DNA from: Acidobacteriota bacterium
GTDB lineage: Bacteria; Acidobacteriota; Terriglobia; Terriglobales; Acidobacteriaceae
Length of the DNA: 64,000 bases
Direction of reading: 5' to 3'
NCBI GenBank assembly: GCA_021836865.1
Contig: JAKBHH010000003.1
Span: 1 to 64,000 of the forward strand
Shown: one piece after another, positions 27,618 through 37,417 of the stretch
Position numbering within the stretch: the first letter of the stretch is position 1
Layout of the letters: every line of letters begins with the position of its first letter
Position numbers and translations under genes: made by a program
Notes under the pieces: generated by a model
The model's database searches: none
What the model was told of the DNA's origin: nothing
What the model saw: the letters and a program-made list of their open reading frames with translations, nothing else

Positions 27618-30008
27618 TTACCGGGCCCGGATGCGGTTGACTCCTGGCTTGAGCGGCCAGCTTTGCCCTTGAAAGACGAAAGTGCCGGTCAGGCTGCCGG
27701 GCAGAGTTACCGTCGCGTCCAGGTCGCTTGCGCGTTTCTTGTAGTCCACCTCGATCATGCCTTCAGGGTGCGGAAAGCTGGCCTTGAGCGCCGGCAGCGA
27801 GCCCAGGTGCGGAGCAACGCGCACGGTGGCAAAGCCGGGGCTGGCCGGTTGGATGCCCGCGACGAGTGTGAGCATGTCGTAGATGGGATGTGCCGACCAT
27901 GCGTGGGAATCCGAGCGCGTGTCGCCGGGAACCTCAGGCCATGTGCTGAAGTGCAGCGGCAGCAGTTTGCGCCATGGTTCGATGGAGGCAAGATACTCGT
28001 CCGCCATGCCGGCATGGTCAAGGGCCCGCGCCAGATAGAAGCGGAAATAGTACGAGGCGCTCATCACACCGGCAGGAGTGGTGCCGGGCTCGATCGCGAG
28101 CATCTGACGCAGGACTGCCGGCTGAAGATCTTTGGGAATGACGTCGTAGAGAACGCCGAGAATGTTGGCCTGCTGGCTGAAGATTTTCCGGTCGGGATTG
28201 TCGGCAAGCAGACCCCGCGCAGAGCTCCAGCACCTTTTATAGATTCCGCTGCGCACATGCGCCGAGAGGGATCTGTCTCGCTCGGCAACGACGGGATCGC
28301 CCAGGCTCTGCTCCAGTTCGGCCGCGTCGTTCAGAGCGCCCAGGTATTCGAGCGTCGTCATGCAGGACTCGCCCTGCGCGTCATAGGTGGGGATTTCGCC
28401 GGAAGAGACCCAGTCAATAAAGCTCCACCAGGGCAGCTTTTCAAGCAGGCCGTCCGGTCGCTCATGGGTTGCAAACCAGCCCAGTACCGCGCGGGTACCG
28501 GGTAGCGAGGCACGCACCGGAGCCGGGTCAGGACGGTACATCCAGGCATCGTGCAACATACCAATCCAAAGAAGGGAGAACGGCGGGATAGTTTGGGGCA
28601 GGGAACTGGGATAGCGGCTGCGCGTCAGTCCTTCCGGGATGCGAGAGTCGTCAAAAGCGCGGAGCGCCTGGGTGGCGAGGCGATCGTCGCCGGCCACGAC
28701 GTAGGAGATGAGCGCCTGGATGCGCGTGTCGCCGACATACTGCAGTTGCTCGTAGTAGGGCGTGTCCATGTAGGTCTCATGGGCATCCAGGCGAGCCGTG
28801 CGCCAGCTGATCTGCCAGATCTGGTCCAGGTCGGGGTCGCCGGATTTGAAGCTGGCGCGTTCAACGAAGGGGTACGCAGAGAACTGCGCGGTGAGCGATT
28901 CGAGGGTGAGTGGAGAATCGCCGGTCTGGATATCGAGGTCGAGATAGCGCCAGGCGCGCCACCAGAGCGGCTCAAAGGTCCGATGTGCGCCACCGTCGGG
29001 CAGGAATTCGTCGCGCAGGCCGAGCGCGTCGCGATCCCCCACCTCGTTGCGGTCGCCCTTGTGCTTTTCCTTGTCGTAGAGTGCCTCAGAATACGTAAGC
29101 CATATCTGCGCGCCCTTGCCGCCGGAGACGGTGAGCTGCGGATAGCCGGTAGTGAGCGCTGCCCGATCCAGAAGAATGTGTACATGGCTTCCGGCAGGAA
29201 CTGTGACGGCGGAGGCGGGGAAGATTTGCATGCTGGTGGAGCTCGCCCTTACAACCCGGCCTGTATCCGTGGGGCTGTACTCCATGTGCGGCAACATGTC
29301 GGGCACAAGGCCCCAGGGGTTGTCACCGGTCACTTCCGCGGAGTGTGCCTGGTTTGCATCGCCGTAGATACTGTCGCGCATGGGCGAGGCAACGGGAACC
29401 CAGGCGGGCCCGTTTGCATTGGGCAGGTTGGAGGCCCAATCATAATGAGCTGCGTCGATCACTTCACCCGGGCCCGCGGCCATGTAGGTCTTAAGCGTGA
29501 CCGAGTCACGGCCGAGGGGGCGCTGTCCAGGGTCCTGTTCAACGAGCCAGCCCTCCGGCGTGCTGATGGAACTGTTCCCACTGGCTTCACTCTCCAGCAG
29601 AAAGGCGGTCCGGTCGCTCATCTGGGCGATGGGCGCGTAGATGGCCCAGTTCCACACGGTTGCGGTAATCAGGTTCTGCCCGGCCTTGAGCAACGGGGCA
29701 AGATCAAAGCGCTCATAGCGCCAATGGGTCAGGTCACCGCGCGCCGGTCCATCGCCCGCGCGGCGCCCGTTGACGAAAAGAACGAAGCGATTGTCGGCGC
29801 TCACGCGAACAATGTAGCTTGGAGGAACTGCGGCGAGGTCAAGCGAGCGCCGGAAGTGCAGAACCAGCGGCTCGCGCAAAGGGGCCGTAGGATGGGTGAC
29901 CCACGCTGCCTTCCATTCTCGTTGCGGCGAGTCCGGCGCCTGGGTGCTTTGTGCCGGAAGCGAAAGAGAAGAAACGACAAGGGCGATGGAGACGAGGAGT
30001 TTGCGCAT
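27618..30008 (-). CDS. Secreted GH78 alpha-L-rhamnosidase-like glycosidase
   Basis: This predicted exported glycosidase of 796 residues has a signal peptide (LLVSIALVVSSLSLPAQS). The N-terminal region contains beta-sandwich carbohydrate-binding modules (about residues 30-370). The six-hairpin (alpha/alpha)6 catalytic domain follows, with ETYMDTPYYEQLQYVGDTR, a conserved GH78 block containing acidic residues, and LLWIGMLHDAWMY. A C-terminal beta domain closes the protein (IEVDYKKRASDLDATV). It probably releases rhamnose from plant or microbial glycans outside the cytoplasm. The LacI regulator gene lies 125 bases downstream on the same strand, consistent with a sugar-responsive pair. Confidence 0.87.
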   Translation of the reverse strand: MRKLLVSIALVVSSLSLPAQSTQAPDSPQREWKAAWVTHPTAPLREPLVLHFRRSLDLAAVPPSYIVRVSADNRFVLFVNGRRAGDGPARGDLTHWRYERFDLAPLLKAGQNLITATVWNWAIYAPIAQMSDRTAFLLESEASGNSSISTPEGWLVEQDPGQRPLGRDSVTLKTYMAAGPGEVIDAAHYDWASNLPNANGPAWVPVASPMRDSIYGDANQAHSAEVTGDNPWGLVPDMLPHMEYSPTDTGRVVRASSTSMQIFPASAVTVPAGSHVHILLDRAALTTGYPQLTVSGGKGAQIWLTYSEALYDKEKHKGDRNEVGDRDALGLRDEFLPDGGAHRTFEPLWWRAWRYLDLDIQTGDSPLTLESLTAQFSAYPFVERASFKSGDPDLDQIWQISWRTARLDAHETYMDTPYYEQLQYVGDTRIQALISYVVAGDDRLATQALRAFDDSRIPEGLTRSRYPSSLPQTIPPFSLLWIGMLHDAWMYRPDPAPVRASLPGTRAVLGWFATHERPDGLLEKLPWWSFIDWVSSGEIPTYDAQGESCMTTLEYLGALNDAAELEQSLGDPVVAERDRSLSAHVRSGIYKRCWSSARGLLADNPDRKIFSQQANILGVLYDVIPKDLQPAVLRQMLAIEPGTTPAGVMSASYYFRFYLARALDHAGMADEYLASIEPWRKLLPLHFSTWPEVPGDTRSDSHAWSAHPIYDMLTLVAGIQPASPGFATVRVAPHLGSLPALKASFPHPEGMIEVDYKKRASDLDATVTLPGSLTGTFVFQGQSWPLKPGVNRIRAR

Positions 30009-30218
30009 GATTTTTGGTCCGTCCGAAGTCAGTTTTCCAGCTTACCGGATTCCTGCAAACCAATGGGGAAAAAATTTATGAATGCGCGAGAAGCAGGCTC
30101 CGTCTGTGCAGAAGGGAGCCGCCTGAAGGAATTGGGCCGGGCCAGCCAGCTAGCGCGGCAAGCGTCACGGGGAGCAATTGACCTGATTTTCGCAGTCTAT
30201 GAGATTGATTTTGCAGCG

Positions 30219-30257
30219 CTGTAACCTCCCGTTCATATTCCACGGTTAGCCTGTTAG
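30219..30257 (+). promoter_or_regulatory. Weak Pho-box-like direct repeats upstream of pstC
   Basis: CTGTAAC at 30219, GTTCATA at 30231 and CTGTTAG at 30251 are loosely spaced at about 11-base steps just before the pstC start. This resembles PhoB/PhoP direct-repeat boxes, which is plausible for a pst operon, but the matches are degenerate. Confidence 0.2.
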
Positions 30258-31348
30258 TGGTGATGATCCAAGTGCCCGAGACGCGTATTTCTCCGCCTCA
30301 GCAAAGACATGAACTGCAGTCTGCAGCCGCCCTGCAGACCGCCTCCGCGTCTCTCAAGGCATCGGAAATCCGCAAATTCCTCCTGCAACGCGGGAACTCG
30401 GCCCTGGCGGACCGCTGGTTCCACGTGCTGATGCTTCTGTGTGCGCTGAGCATTTTTGGCATTGTATTGCTGATTGCAGGCGAACTGGCGATCGGGTCCA
30501 GCCTTTCATGGGGTCAGTTTGGTTTCGATTTCTTCTTCAAGACCTATTTCGATCCCTATACCCACCTGCCCGTGTACTGGGATCCGGTCAACGGGCACTT
30601 CAGTGCGCTGCCCTTTGTCTATGGCACGCTGGTTTCGTCGTTCCTGTCGCTGTTGATCGCGGTTCCTCTTGCGATTGGTGTGGCCGTTTTCCTGACGGAG
30701 ATGTGCCCAGGGGTTTTGCGCGGCCCGCTGGCTTTCCTTACGGAACTGCTGGCAGCCATCCCGAGCATAATTTACGGTCTTTGGGCTGTCTTTGTGCTGG
30801 TGCCGCTGCTGCGGGAGTATGTAAACCCGCTGCTGACAGGGAGTCTGGGCTGGACGGGGCTTTTCAGTGACGATAATCCCACCGGCCTGGGGTTTGTGGC
30901 GGCTGCCGTAATCCTGGCCATCATGATTCTGCCAATCATCTCGTCGCTCACGCGAGAAGTGATGATCGCTGTGCCGCACTCGCAGCGTGAGGCGGTTCTG
31001 GCGCTGGGCGCCACTCGGTGGGAGATGATCCGCATGGGCGTTCTGCGCAACGCGCGCATCGGCATTGTGGGCTCAGTCATTCTGGGCCTGGGCCGCGCGC
31101 TGGGCGAGACAATGGCCGTCACCATGGTGATTGGTAACACGCCGGAGATTCACCGCTCGCTGCTGGCCAACGGAGCGTCCATGGCATCGGTGATTGCCAA
31201 TGAGTATGCCGAGGCCACCAGCAATCTGCATCGCAGCGCTCTCACGGAGATTGGGCTGGCGCTGTTTGTGGTAACCATCCTCGTTAATGCCGTGGCTCGT
31301 CTTCTGGTGTGGGCAGTTACGCGTGGAGCGCCGGCACGCAGCCGCTAG
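30257..31348 (+). CDS. pstC: Phosphate ABC transporter permease PstC
   Basis: This is one of the two inner-membrane permeases of the high-affinity phosphate importer. The 363 residues include a soluble N-terminal extension of about 50 residues, six membrane helices and the PstC-specific periplasmic loop after helix 1. The coupling-helix region REAVLALGATRWEMIRMGVL is present, and GRALGETMAVTMVIGN is the family signature. Possible starts are GTG 30257, GTG 30260 and ATG 30263; no good ribosome-binding site distinguishes them. It heads pstC-pstA-pstB-phoU. The phosphate-binding PstS gene is not in front of it or elsewhere in the window. Confidence 0.95.
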   Translation: MVMIQVPETRISPPQQRHELQSAAALQTASASLKASEIRKFLLQRGNSALADRWFHVLMLLCALSIFGIVLLIAGELAIGSSLSWGQFGFDFFFKTYFDPYTHLPVYWDPVNGHFSALPFVYGTLVSSFLSLLIAVPLAIGVAVFLTEMCPGVLRGPLAFLTELLAAIPSIIYGLWAVFVLVPLLREYVNPLLTGSLGWTGLFSDDNPTGLGFVAAAVILAIMILPIISSLTREVMIAVPHSQREAVLALGATRWEMIRMGVLRNARIGIVGSVILGLGRALGETMAVTMVIGNTPEIHRSLLANGASMASVIANEYAEATSNLHRSALTEIGLALFVVTILVNAVARLLVWAVTRGAPARSR

Positions 31349-31387
31349 CTTGGCAGATGAGAACAGCGTGGGTATGAGGAAACAAAA

Positions 31388-32278
31388 GTGAAATTGGAGA
31401 CAAACACAACGCGGGCCAGGTTCAGAGCCATCACCGACAATGCGGTGACGCTGCTGGCCGTGCTAGCCACCTTTCTTGTGATTGCTCCGCTGGTCGCCAT
31501 CTTCGTTTATCTCATTTACCGCGGCTACAGTTCGCTGAGTCTGGATTTTTTCACCCGGATTCCCAAGCCGGTGGGTGAAAAGGGCGGCGGCATGGCCAAC
31601 GCCATTGTGGGATCCGGCATTCTGCTGGCGCTGGCTAGCGTTATCGGTGTGCCGATTGGCATCGGCGGGGGCATCTTTCTGGCGGAGTTCGGCCGCGGCA
31701 CTAAGCTTGCCAACAGCATTCGCTTCACCGCCGATGTGCTTAATGGAGTGCCTTCCATCGTTATGGGCGTGGCCGCGTACGCATTGATTGTGAGCCCACA
31801 CGTCCGCTATATGCCCCTCCTCGGCCACTTTTCAGCGTTTTCCGGCGGCGTGGCGCTGGGCATCATGATGATCCCCACGGTGTGCCGTACGACAGAAGAG
31901 ATGCTGCTTATGGTGCCCCATGCCGTGCGTGAGGCCGCGCTCGGCCTGGGTGTGCCCAACTGGCGCTCAGTGCTTTCCATTACGGTCAGGACAGCGTCGC
32001 CGGGCATCATCACTGGTTGCATGCTTGCTTTTGCGCGCGTGGCCGGCGAGACCGCGCCTCTGATCTTCACGGCGCTGGGCAATTCCTTCTGGAGCACCAG
32101 CTTGAATGAGCCCATCGCGGCGCTGCCGCTGCAGATTTATGTCTACGCCATCTCACCGTATGATGAATGGCACAAGCTGGCCTGGGCAGGAGCGCTGGTG
32201 CTGATTGTGCTGATTGTGCTCGCCGTATCCCTGGTGCGTTACGTGACCAGCCGCGGCGTCTTGAAGGGGGCAAGCTAA
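31388..32278 (+). CDS. pstA: Phosphate ABC transporter permease PstA
   Basis: This is the second inner-membrane permease of the phosphate importer, 296 residues with six helices. Its start is GTG 31388, eight bases after GAGGAA. The coupling helix region is REAALGLGVPNWRSVLS, and FARVAGETAPLIFTALG matches the PstA signature. The stop codon directly abuts the pstB start, so the two are translationally coupled. Confidence 0.95.
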   Translation: MKLETNTTRARFRAITDNAVTLLAVLATFLVIAPLVAIFVYLIYRGYSSLSLDFFTRIPKPVGEKGGGMANAIVGSGILLALASVIGVPIGIGGGIFLAEFGRGTKLANSIRFTADVLNGVPSIVMGVAAYALIVSPHVRYMPLLGHFSAFSGGVALGIMMIPTVCRTTEEMLLMVPHAVREAALGLGVPNWRSVLSITVRTASPGIITGCMLAFARVAGETAPLIFTALGNSFWSTSLNEPIAALPLQIYVYAISPYDEWHKLAWAGALVLIVLIVLAVSLVRYVTSRGVLKGAS

Positions 32279-33037
32279 GTGGGCGTTGGCATCGAGGTAA
32301 TCAACCTGAATGCGTGGTACGGCGCGAATCACACGCTGCAGGACATCAATCTGAACATCCCGGCCAATCATGCCACGGCGCTGATAGGACCTTCGGGCTG
32401 CGGCAAGAGCACCTTTGTGCGCTGTTTGAACCGGATGCATGAGACCAATCCGATTGCGCGCGTCACGGGGACTGTGCGCATCGGCGACCTCGATATCTAT
32501 GAGGACGCGAAGCCAGTCGAGATCCGGCGGCGTGTCGGCATGGTCTTTCAGCGTCCCAATCCCTTTCCCACAATGTCCATCTATGACAACGTGGCGTCCG
32601 GCCTGAAATTGAATGGATTCCGGAATCGCCACGCGCTCGATGAGATCGTCGAGCGGTCTCTGAAGGACTCCGCGCTGTGGGACGAAGTGAAGGACGACCT
32701 GAAGAAGAAATCCGGCGCCAGTTTGTCCGGCGGCCAGCAACAAAGGCTCTGTATCGCGCGCGCACTGGCGGTGGATCCTGAAGTGCTCCTCATGGACGAA
32801 CCGGCTTCGGCGCTCGATCCGGTTTCGACATCAAAGATTGAAGACCTCATCTTTCAGCTTAAATCGCAGTACACTATCGTGATTGTGACGCACAACATGC
32901 AGCAGGCGGCTCGCGTGGCAGAGAAGACGGGATTCTTTCTGAATGGCCGTATGGTGGAGTTCGACTCGACGCATAAGATCTTTACCAACCCCAGCGATAA
33001 ACGCACTGAGGACTACATCACAGGCAGGTTCGGATGA
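32279..33037 (+). CDS. pstB: Phosphate ABC transporter ATP-binding protein PstB
   Basis: This cytosolic ATPase of 252 residues powers the PstCA permease. The Walker A is GPSGCGKST, the ABC signature LSGGQQQRL, and Walker [13 protein letters not shown], followed by the H-loop VTHNMQQA. PstB-specific sequence is NRMHETNP and [10 protein letters not shown]. The GTG start lies immediately after the pstA stop, and its last codons overlap the phoU start by 4 bases. All four genes are therefore one transcriptional unit. Confidence 0.97.
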   Translation: MGVGIEVINLNAWYGANHTLQDINLNIPANHATALIGPSGCGKSTFVRCLNRMHETNPIARVTGTVRIGDLDIYEDAKPVEIRRRVGMVFQRPNPFPTMSIYDNVASGLKLNGFRNRHALDEIVERSLKDSALWDEVKDDLKKKSGASLSGGQQQRLCIARALAVDPEVLLMDEPASALDPVSTSKIEDLIFQLKSQYTIVIVTHNMQQAARVAEKTGFFLNGRMVEFDSTHKIFTNPSDKRTEDYITGRFG

Positions 33038-33726
33038 CGCGCATTCGGTTTCAACAAAGTCTGGATGAGTTAAAGGAAAACCTGCTGGTGATGGCGGGAT
33101 TGGCGGAGCAGGCTATTCAGCGCGCCATTGAGGCCTATCGCGTGCGCGACCTGTCCATCTGCGATCTGGTCAGCCGCAGCGAAAATGCCATCAATCGCAT
33201 GGAGCGCGACATTGATCAGTCGGCGCTGGACATGCTGGCGATGGAGCAACCCATGGCCATAGACCTGCGCTTCATACTGAGCGTGATCAAGATCAACGCC
33301 GATCTTGAGCGAGTGGGCGACGCCGCCAAAAGCATCAGTGACCGCGTGCGCAATATGGAACAGATGCCGGTGACCGAACTGCCCGTAGATATTCCGCGGA
33401 TGGCAACACTGGCCGCCGAAATGGTTCGCAAGAGTCTGCAGTCGTTCATCGAGGGCGATACCGAAGTTGCCCGCGCCGTGCTGACCATGGACGACGCGGT
33501 GGATGCGATGAATCGCGCGGCCTACAAGGCGCTCACCAAGGTGATGGAGGAGCAGAGCCGCATTGCTCCGCAGGCGCTGAATGCCTTGATGATCTGCCGC
33601 GCTCTTGAGCGTGTTGCCGACCACGCAACCAACATCGCAGAGGACGTGATCTTCTGGGTGCAGGGCGCGGATGTGAGGCACCACAAGAGCCTCGCAGCGC
33701 AGAAAGAAAACAAAAGCACCGGCTGA
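33034..33726 (+). CDS. phoU: Phosphate transport regulator PhoU
   Basis: PhoU is a 230-residue cytosolic all-helical protein that damps phosphate-starvation signalling through PstB and the PhoR kinase. Two three-helix PhoU repeats are visible. The metal-binding E/D motifs occur as [14 protein letters not shown] in the first repeat and [14 protein letters not shown] in the second. It overlaps pstB by 4 bases and is the last gene of the operon. It ends only 7 bases before the converging addA-like gene. No phoR/phoB pair is in the window. Confidence 0.95.
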   Translation: MTRIRFQQSLDELKENLLVMAGLAEQAIQRAIEAYRVRDLSICDLVSRSENAINRMERDIDQSALDMLAMEQPMAIDLRFILSVIKINADLERVGDAAKSISDRVRNMEQMPVTELPVDIPRMATLAAEMVRKSLQSFIEGDTEVARAVLTMDDAVDAMNRAAYKALTKVMEEQSRIAPQALNALMICRALERVADHATNIAEDVIFWVQGADVRHHKSLAAQKENKSTG

Positions 33727-33733
33727 GGGCCGA

Positions 33734-36700
33734 TCAGTCTTCGACCATCCACCAATCGAACAAGCGCATCCTCGGGTAATAGAGCCCCGCGTGGATGGTT
33801 GCCTTCTGGTCAAGATTGGCAAGCACCGCGGCATAGGCGCTCAACTGCGGCGCGAACATGGCACGCAATGCGGCAACAGACTCAGCGGGATCTGCGCTTG
33901 CAACCTGAGTTGTTTTGTAATCGATAAGCCAGGTGGTGGAGTCGCCTTCCGACAATGGCTCGGGCCCAGCGCGATAGACCCTGTCCACGCGTACGGTGCG
34001 CAGTGCGCCCTTCACGACGCCGGTCCATGCAGCTTCGCTGGCAGCCTGTGTGTGCGGAGAGAGAATCCACTGTCCCACTGGTTCGCTGGAGGCCTCAAGC
34101 GCAATTCCCACCGCCTCTTTGGCGATGGATGCTGCATGAGACGGAGCAGCTCCCGCGGCGCGCACCTGAGCGATGATGCGGCCTTCCATCGCAGCCAGTG
34201 CCGCGCGTGCTGAATCCCAGTCGCCGCCGGTGCGCAGCCGGGCCAGCTCTTCCAAAAGCGCATGGACAGCGGTGCCCAGCGCGCGCGAGAGCCGGCCGCC
34301 TTCATGGCGTTTGTAGAGTTTTGTCTCGCTTTGTGAGGCTTCGTCAATCGGCCTATGCGTGGTAGGAAGCACCAGGCTTGCCGCGATAACGTCTGGCTCC
34401 AGCCGGCGCAGGATTGTGGCTCCAGCCGGCGAGGACATCATTAGGAGGTTGCTTCCCTCTGATGCGGCAATGGATTGTAGGGTACCGCCGGCTGAATCCT
34501 GCGACCTCGCCTGTGCGGTTTTCCATGCATCAAAGCTCTCCTGGACCGGCTGCCACAATGCGGGCCATGCGGTGGCGAGCAGCGAGTCGGCGGGTGGCGC
34601 CAGCACCAGCTCGCCCTGCTCTTCCTTGTACGTCGGCCGTGCAAACAAGTGCAATTCTTCGCGTGCGCGTGTCGCGGCAACATAGAGAATGCGCCGCATC
34701 TCCTGCAACTCCCGTTTCCGGAATTCACGATCGACCCACTGCTTTGCCTGCCCTCGATCTGCGCCCCTGGTTTGAAGAGGCGCCACGAGAAACTCGGTCA
34801 TCTCGCCAGATTCGTCCGGTTCTGCCAGCCCGCGCTCAAGCCAGGAGAGCAGCTTGCCATGGGTACTTGCGGATCGAGCCTGAAGGTCCGGCACGATCAC
34901 CACTTCAAACTCCAGACCTTTGGACTTGTGAATCGTCATCAACTGCACGCCACAGTCGCAGCTCGCGGCGGGATCGGGCAGAGCAGTCAGCTCTTTCAGA
35001 GCCGAGTCAAGGCCGGGTCCCAACAGACCTTCCGCGCCATCGGGCAATTGGTCCAGACAACTCCACAGGAGATTTAGATTCGCTCGTGCCGCAGAGTCCA
35101 CGCAGAGCTCGCCGCCGAGCATTATCCATGCTTGTTCGAGCCAGGTACCCAGCGTTGCGGTTGGCAGGGAAGCGCGCAGGCCGGGCAATGCATCGAGCAC
35201 CGTCATAATACGGCCCACGGCAGCATGGCCATGATCGCTGAGTGCTTGATGCCGTTCGGGCAGCAGCGAAGGAATCGGAGGCTCCGGTGGATTGGAATCG
35301 TCTGTGCCGGCGATGACGTGAAGATCGTCCAGGGACAGCCCGCACCATGGCGCGCGCAACACACCCAGCCATGCCACTCGGTCCTGCGGATTGAGCAACG
35401 CACGCCCCAGCGCAAGAGCATCCAGAATCTCAGGGCGGGTTTTCAGTTGTTCAAGCTCCACCGCACGAAAGGGAATCGAGGCCTCGTGGAGAGCGTCCGC
35501 GACCAGCGCCAGGGCCGTGCGCGTGCGGCCCAACACCGCAATTCTGTATTTATCGCCGCTGGAGCGCGCCTTCTCGATGCGATCGCTGTGACTGCGGATG
35601 AGAGCGACCATCTCTTGCAATTGAGCGGCCTGGGCAGCTTCTCTAGCCTCCTCGCCTTTGTTGTTCTGCTGCGTAAACTGCGCCAAATTGCCGCGTCGTT
35701 GTTGCGTTCTGGGCATGAACTCCAGGTGCAACCTCAGACGAGGGCCCGTCGAGGAGCCAGGTTTGCGCGCGGGCTGGGCAGCGAGAAAGCTGACGCCACT
35801 GCCGTCATCCACTGCAAAGATGGGTTCGAATATCTGATTTACGGCACCAACCAGCGATGGATCTGTGCGGAAGTTCGCTTTAAGCGAGACGCGATCGAGC
35901 GCTACGGCAGGGCCGGCGGGTGTCTCAAGCCCAAGTGACGCAACACGCGGAAACAGTTCGGCATCCGCGTCACGGAAGAAATAGATAGACTGCTTCGGAT
36001 CGCCTACGACGAACAGGCTGCGATTCTCCGTTCCCGGCCATGCGGCAACAAGACTGGCCAGTAGGCGATGTTGTCTGCGGCTTGTATCCTGGAACTCGTC
36101 CACTAGCAGGTGATGAATTCCATCCGCGACGGCGATTGCGGCCTCGCTCGGAGTGCCATCCTCCTCCTGCAGAACGCTCTGAGCCATCTGAGCGATTTCA
36201 ATAAAGTCCATGGCTCCGGCTTCCGCGAACACCACACGCAGCTCCGCCGCGGCCTGACTGAGCACGATGAAGCATGCCTGCACAATCCTCCACTCATCTT
36301 CAGAGTAGGCAGCGGAGGGCAGGTCTGTGACCGCCGCGAGCGCAGCCTCAAAGCCCTCGACTCCGCGAAGGCTCTGAATCAGCGAAGCCAACCGCTCCTT
36401 TTCGCGCTTGGCGTCCTGGGGGAACCCGAGGGTCTTGTCGATCCGCCGGCGAAGATTCCCCTCTTGCGTGAGTAAAAGCGCCGCGACGCTATTCCATGCT
36501 TGCCGTGCGTCGTCCATCATCGTGCTGTCTGAAAAGGGGCCGGACGGGATCTGCGTCAGCTCCGCAAGGTCCCTGTGCAGTGTGTGATTCATCTGCTCAC
36601 AGGCGAAGCGGGCAAGCGAAAGAATTTCATCATGGCCGCCGGGAACGCGGTCGAGCAAATCATGCATGCGGCTTAGATGAGTACGGATGGCTTGCGTAAA

Positions 36701-37417
36701 TGGCCGCTCGAGCCGGGCACGCAATAGATCCATTTCTTGATTTCGCTCCAGCACAAAGCCGTGCATCCAGCTGTCGCGCCTGGCGAGCATTGTGACGAGC
36801 AGATCCTCCATCTCCATCCAATAGTTGTCGCGCCACGACAGCAGCGCCTCAATGGCGGCGCGCAGTCTTGCGTCGCCAGCCTCGACTTTCTCCAGGGTGC
36901 GCCGCGCGGCGCGCCGGTACAGTTCTGTCGGCTGCCCGTAAAGGTTCAGATCGGCGCCCAACCCGGAGAGGAATGGCTGTTGCAATGCAAGATCGCGGCA
37001 GAAGGAGTCGATGGTGGAAATGCGCAACTGCGCCGGAAGGTCGTTGATTTGCCAGTTACGCATCCGGGCTCGTTCCATTGCCTTCCACGCCAGGGATTTC
37101 ATCGTGTCCGCATCTGCATCGGGGCCGGGTGCGCCGTTCGCTCCAGCCTTCTCAAGCTCTGCAAGAATGCGGTGGCGCATCTCGGCAGCGGCCGCCCTGG
37201 TGAATGTAATGGCAACGATCTGCCCCGGTTCATCCACTTCAGCCAGCAAGCGCAGAAAGCGGCGCGTCAGCAAGTCGGTCTTTCCAGATCCGGCAGGCGC
37301 TTCCACCAGAATGGATCGCCCCGTATCGAGCGCGCGGGTGCGCTGATCATGATCCGGTGGCAGAGGGTCCGGCGGCAGAGTGCCTGATGGCATAAGCCGG
37401 CTTGGGAGCTTAGTCAT
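33734..37417 (-). CDS. addA: AddA/RecB-like UvrD-family helicase-nuclease
   Basis: This DNA double-strand-break-processing enzyme of 1,227 residues combines a superfamily 1 helicase with a C-terminal nuclease. ATG 37417 is preceded by GGAGG at six bases and overlaps the upstream gene by 8; the open frame running on to 37603 is spurious. Walker A is EAPAGSGKTDLL (about residues 39-50), VAITFTRAAAAEM follows, and LLVDEFQDTSRRQ is the DEFQD Walker B. ILYVAATRAREELHLF is motif VI. Near the C-terminus, DRVYR and LIDYKTTQ give the D and DXK nuclease residues. It is encoded with the AddB-like protein and likely works with it in recombination repair. Confidence 0.92.
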   Translation of the reverse strand: MTKLPSRLMPSGTLPPDPLPPDHDQRTRALDTGRSILVEAPAGSGKTDLLTRRFLRLLAEVDEPGQIVAITFTRAAAAEMRHRILAELEKAGANGAPGPDADADTMKSLAWKAMERARMRNWQINDLPAQLRISTIDSFCRDLALQQPFLSGLGADLNLYGQPTELYRRAARRTLEKVEAGDARLRAAIEALLSWRDNYWMEMEDLLVTMLARRDSWMHGFVLERNQEMDLLRARLERPFTQAIRTHLSRMHDLLDRVPGGHDEILSLARFACEQMNHTLHRDLAELTQIPSGPFSDSTMMDDARQAWNSVAALLLTQEGNLRRRIDKTLGFPQDAKREKERLASLIQSLRGVEGFEAALAAVTDLPSAAYSEDEWRIVQACFIVLSQAAAELRVVFAEAGAMDFIEIAQMAQSVLQEEDGTPSEAAIAVADGIHHLLVDEFQDTSRRQHRLLASLVAAWPGTENRSLFVVGDPKQSIYFFRDADAELFPRVASLGLETPAGPAVALDRVSLKANFRTDPSLVGAVNQIFEPIFAVDDGSGVSFLAAQPARKPGSSTGPRLRLHLEFMPRTQQRRGNLAQFTQQNNKGEEAREAAQAAQLQEMVALIRSHSDRIEKARSSGDKYRIAVLGRTRTALALVADALHEASIPFRAVELEQLKTRPEILDALALGRALLNPQDRVAWLGVLRAPWCGLSLDDLHVIAGTDDSNPPEPPIPSLLPERHQALSDHGHAAVGRIMTVLDALPGLRASLPTATLGTWLEQAWIMLGGELCVDSAARANLNLLWSCLDQLPDGAEGLLGPGLDSALKELTALPDPAASCDCGVQLMTIHKSKGLEFEVVIVPDLQARSASTHGKLLSWLERGLAEPDESGEMTEFLVAPLQTRGADRGQAKQWVDREFRKRELQEMRRILYVAATRAREELHLFARPTYKEEQGELVLAPPADSLLATAWPALWQPVQESFDAWKTAQARSQDSAGGTLQSIAASEGSNLLMMSSPAGATILRRLEPDVIAASLVLPTTHRPIDEASQSETKLYKRHEGGRLSRALGTAVHALLEELARLRTGGDWDSARAALAAMEGRIIAQVRAAGAAPSHAASIAKEAVGIALEASSEPVGQWILSPHTQAASEAAWTGVVKGALRTVRVDRVYRAGPEPLSEGDSTTWLIDYKTTQVASADPAESVAALRAMFAPQLSAYAAVLANLDQKATIHAGLYYPRMRLFDWWMVED

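Noticed and set aside
34414..35208. 264-codon plus-strand frame inside addA
   Set aside because: It is an antisense shadow of a well-supported gene, rich in Arg/Ser/Pro.
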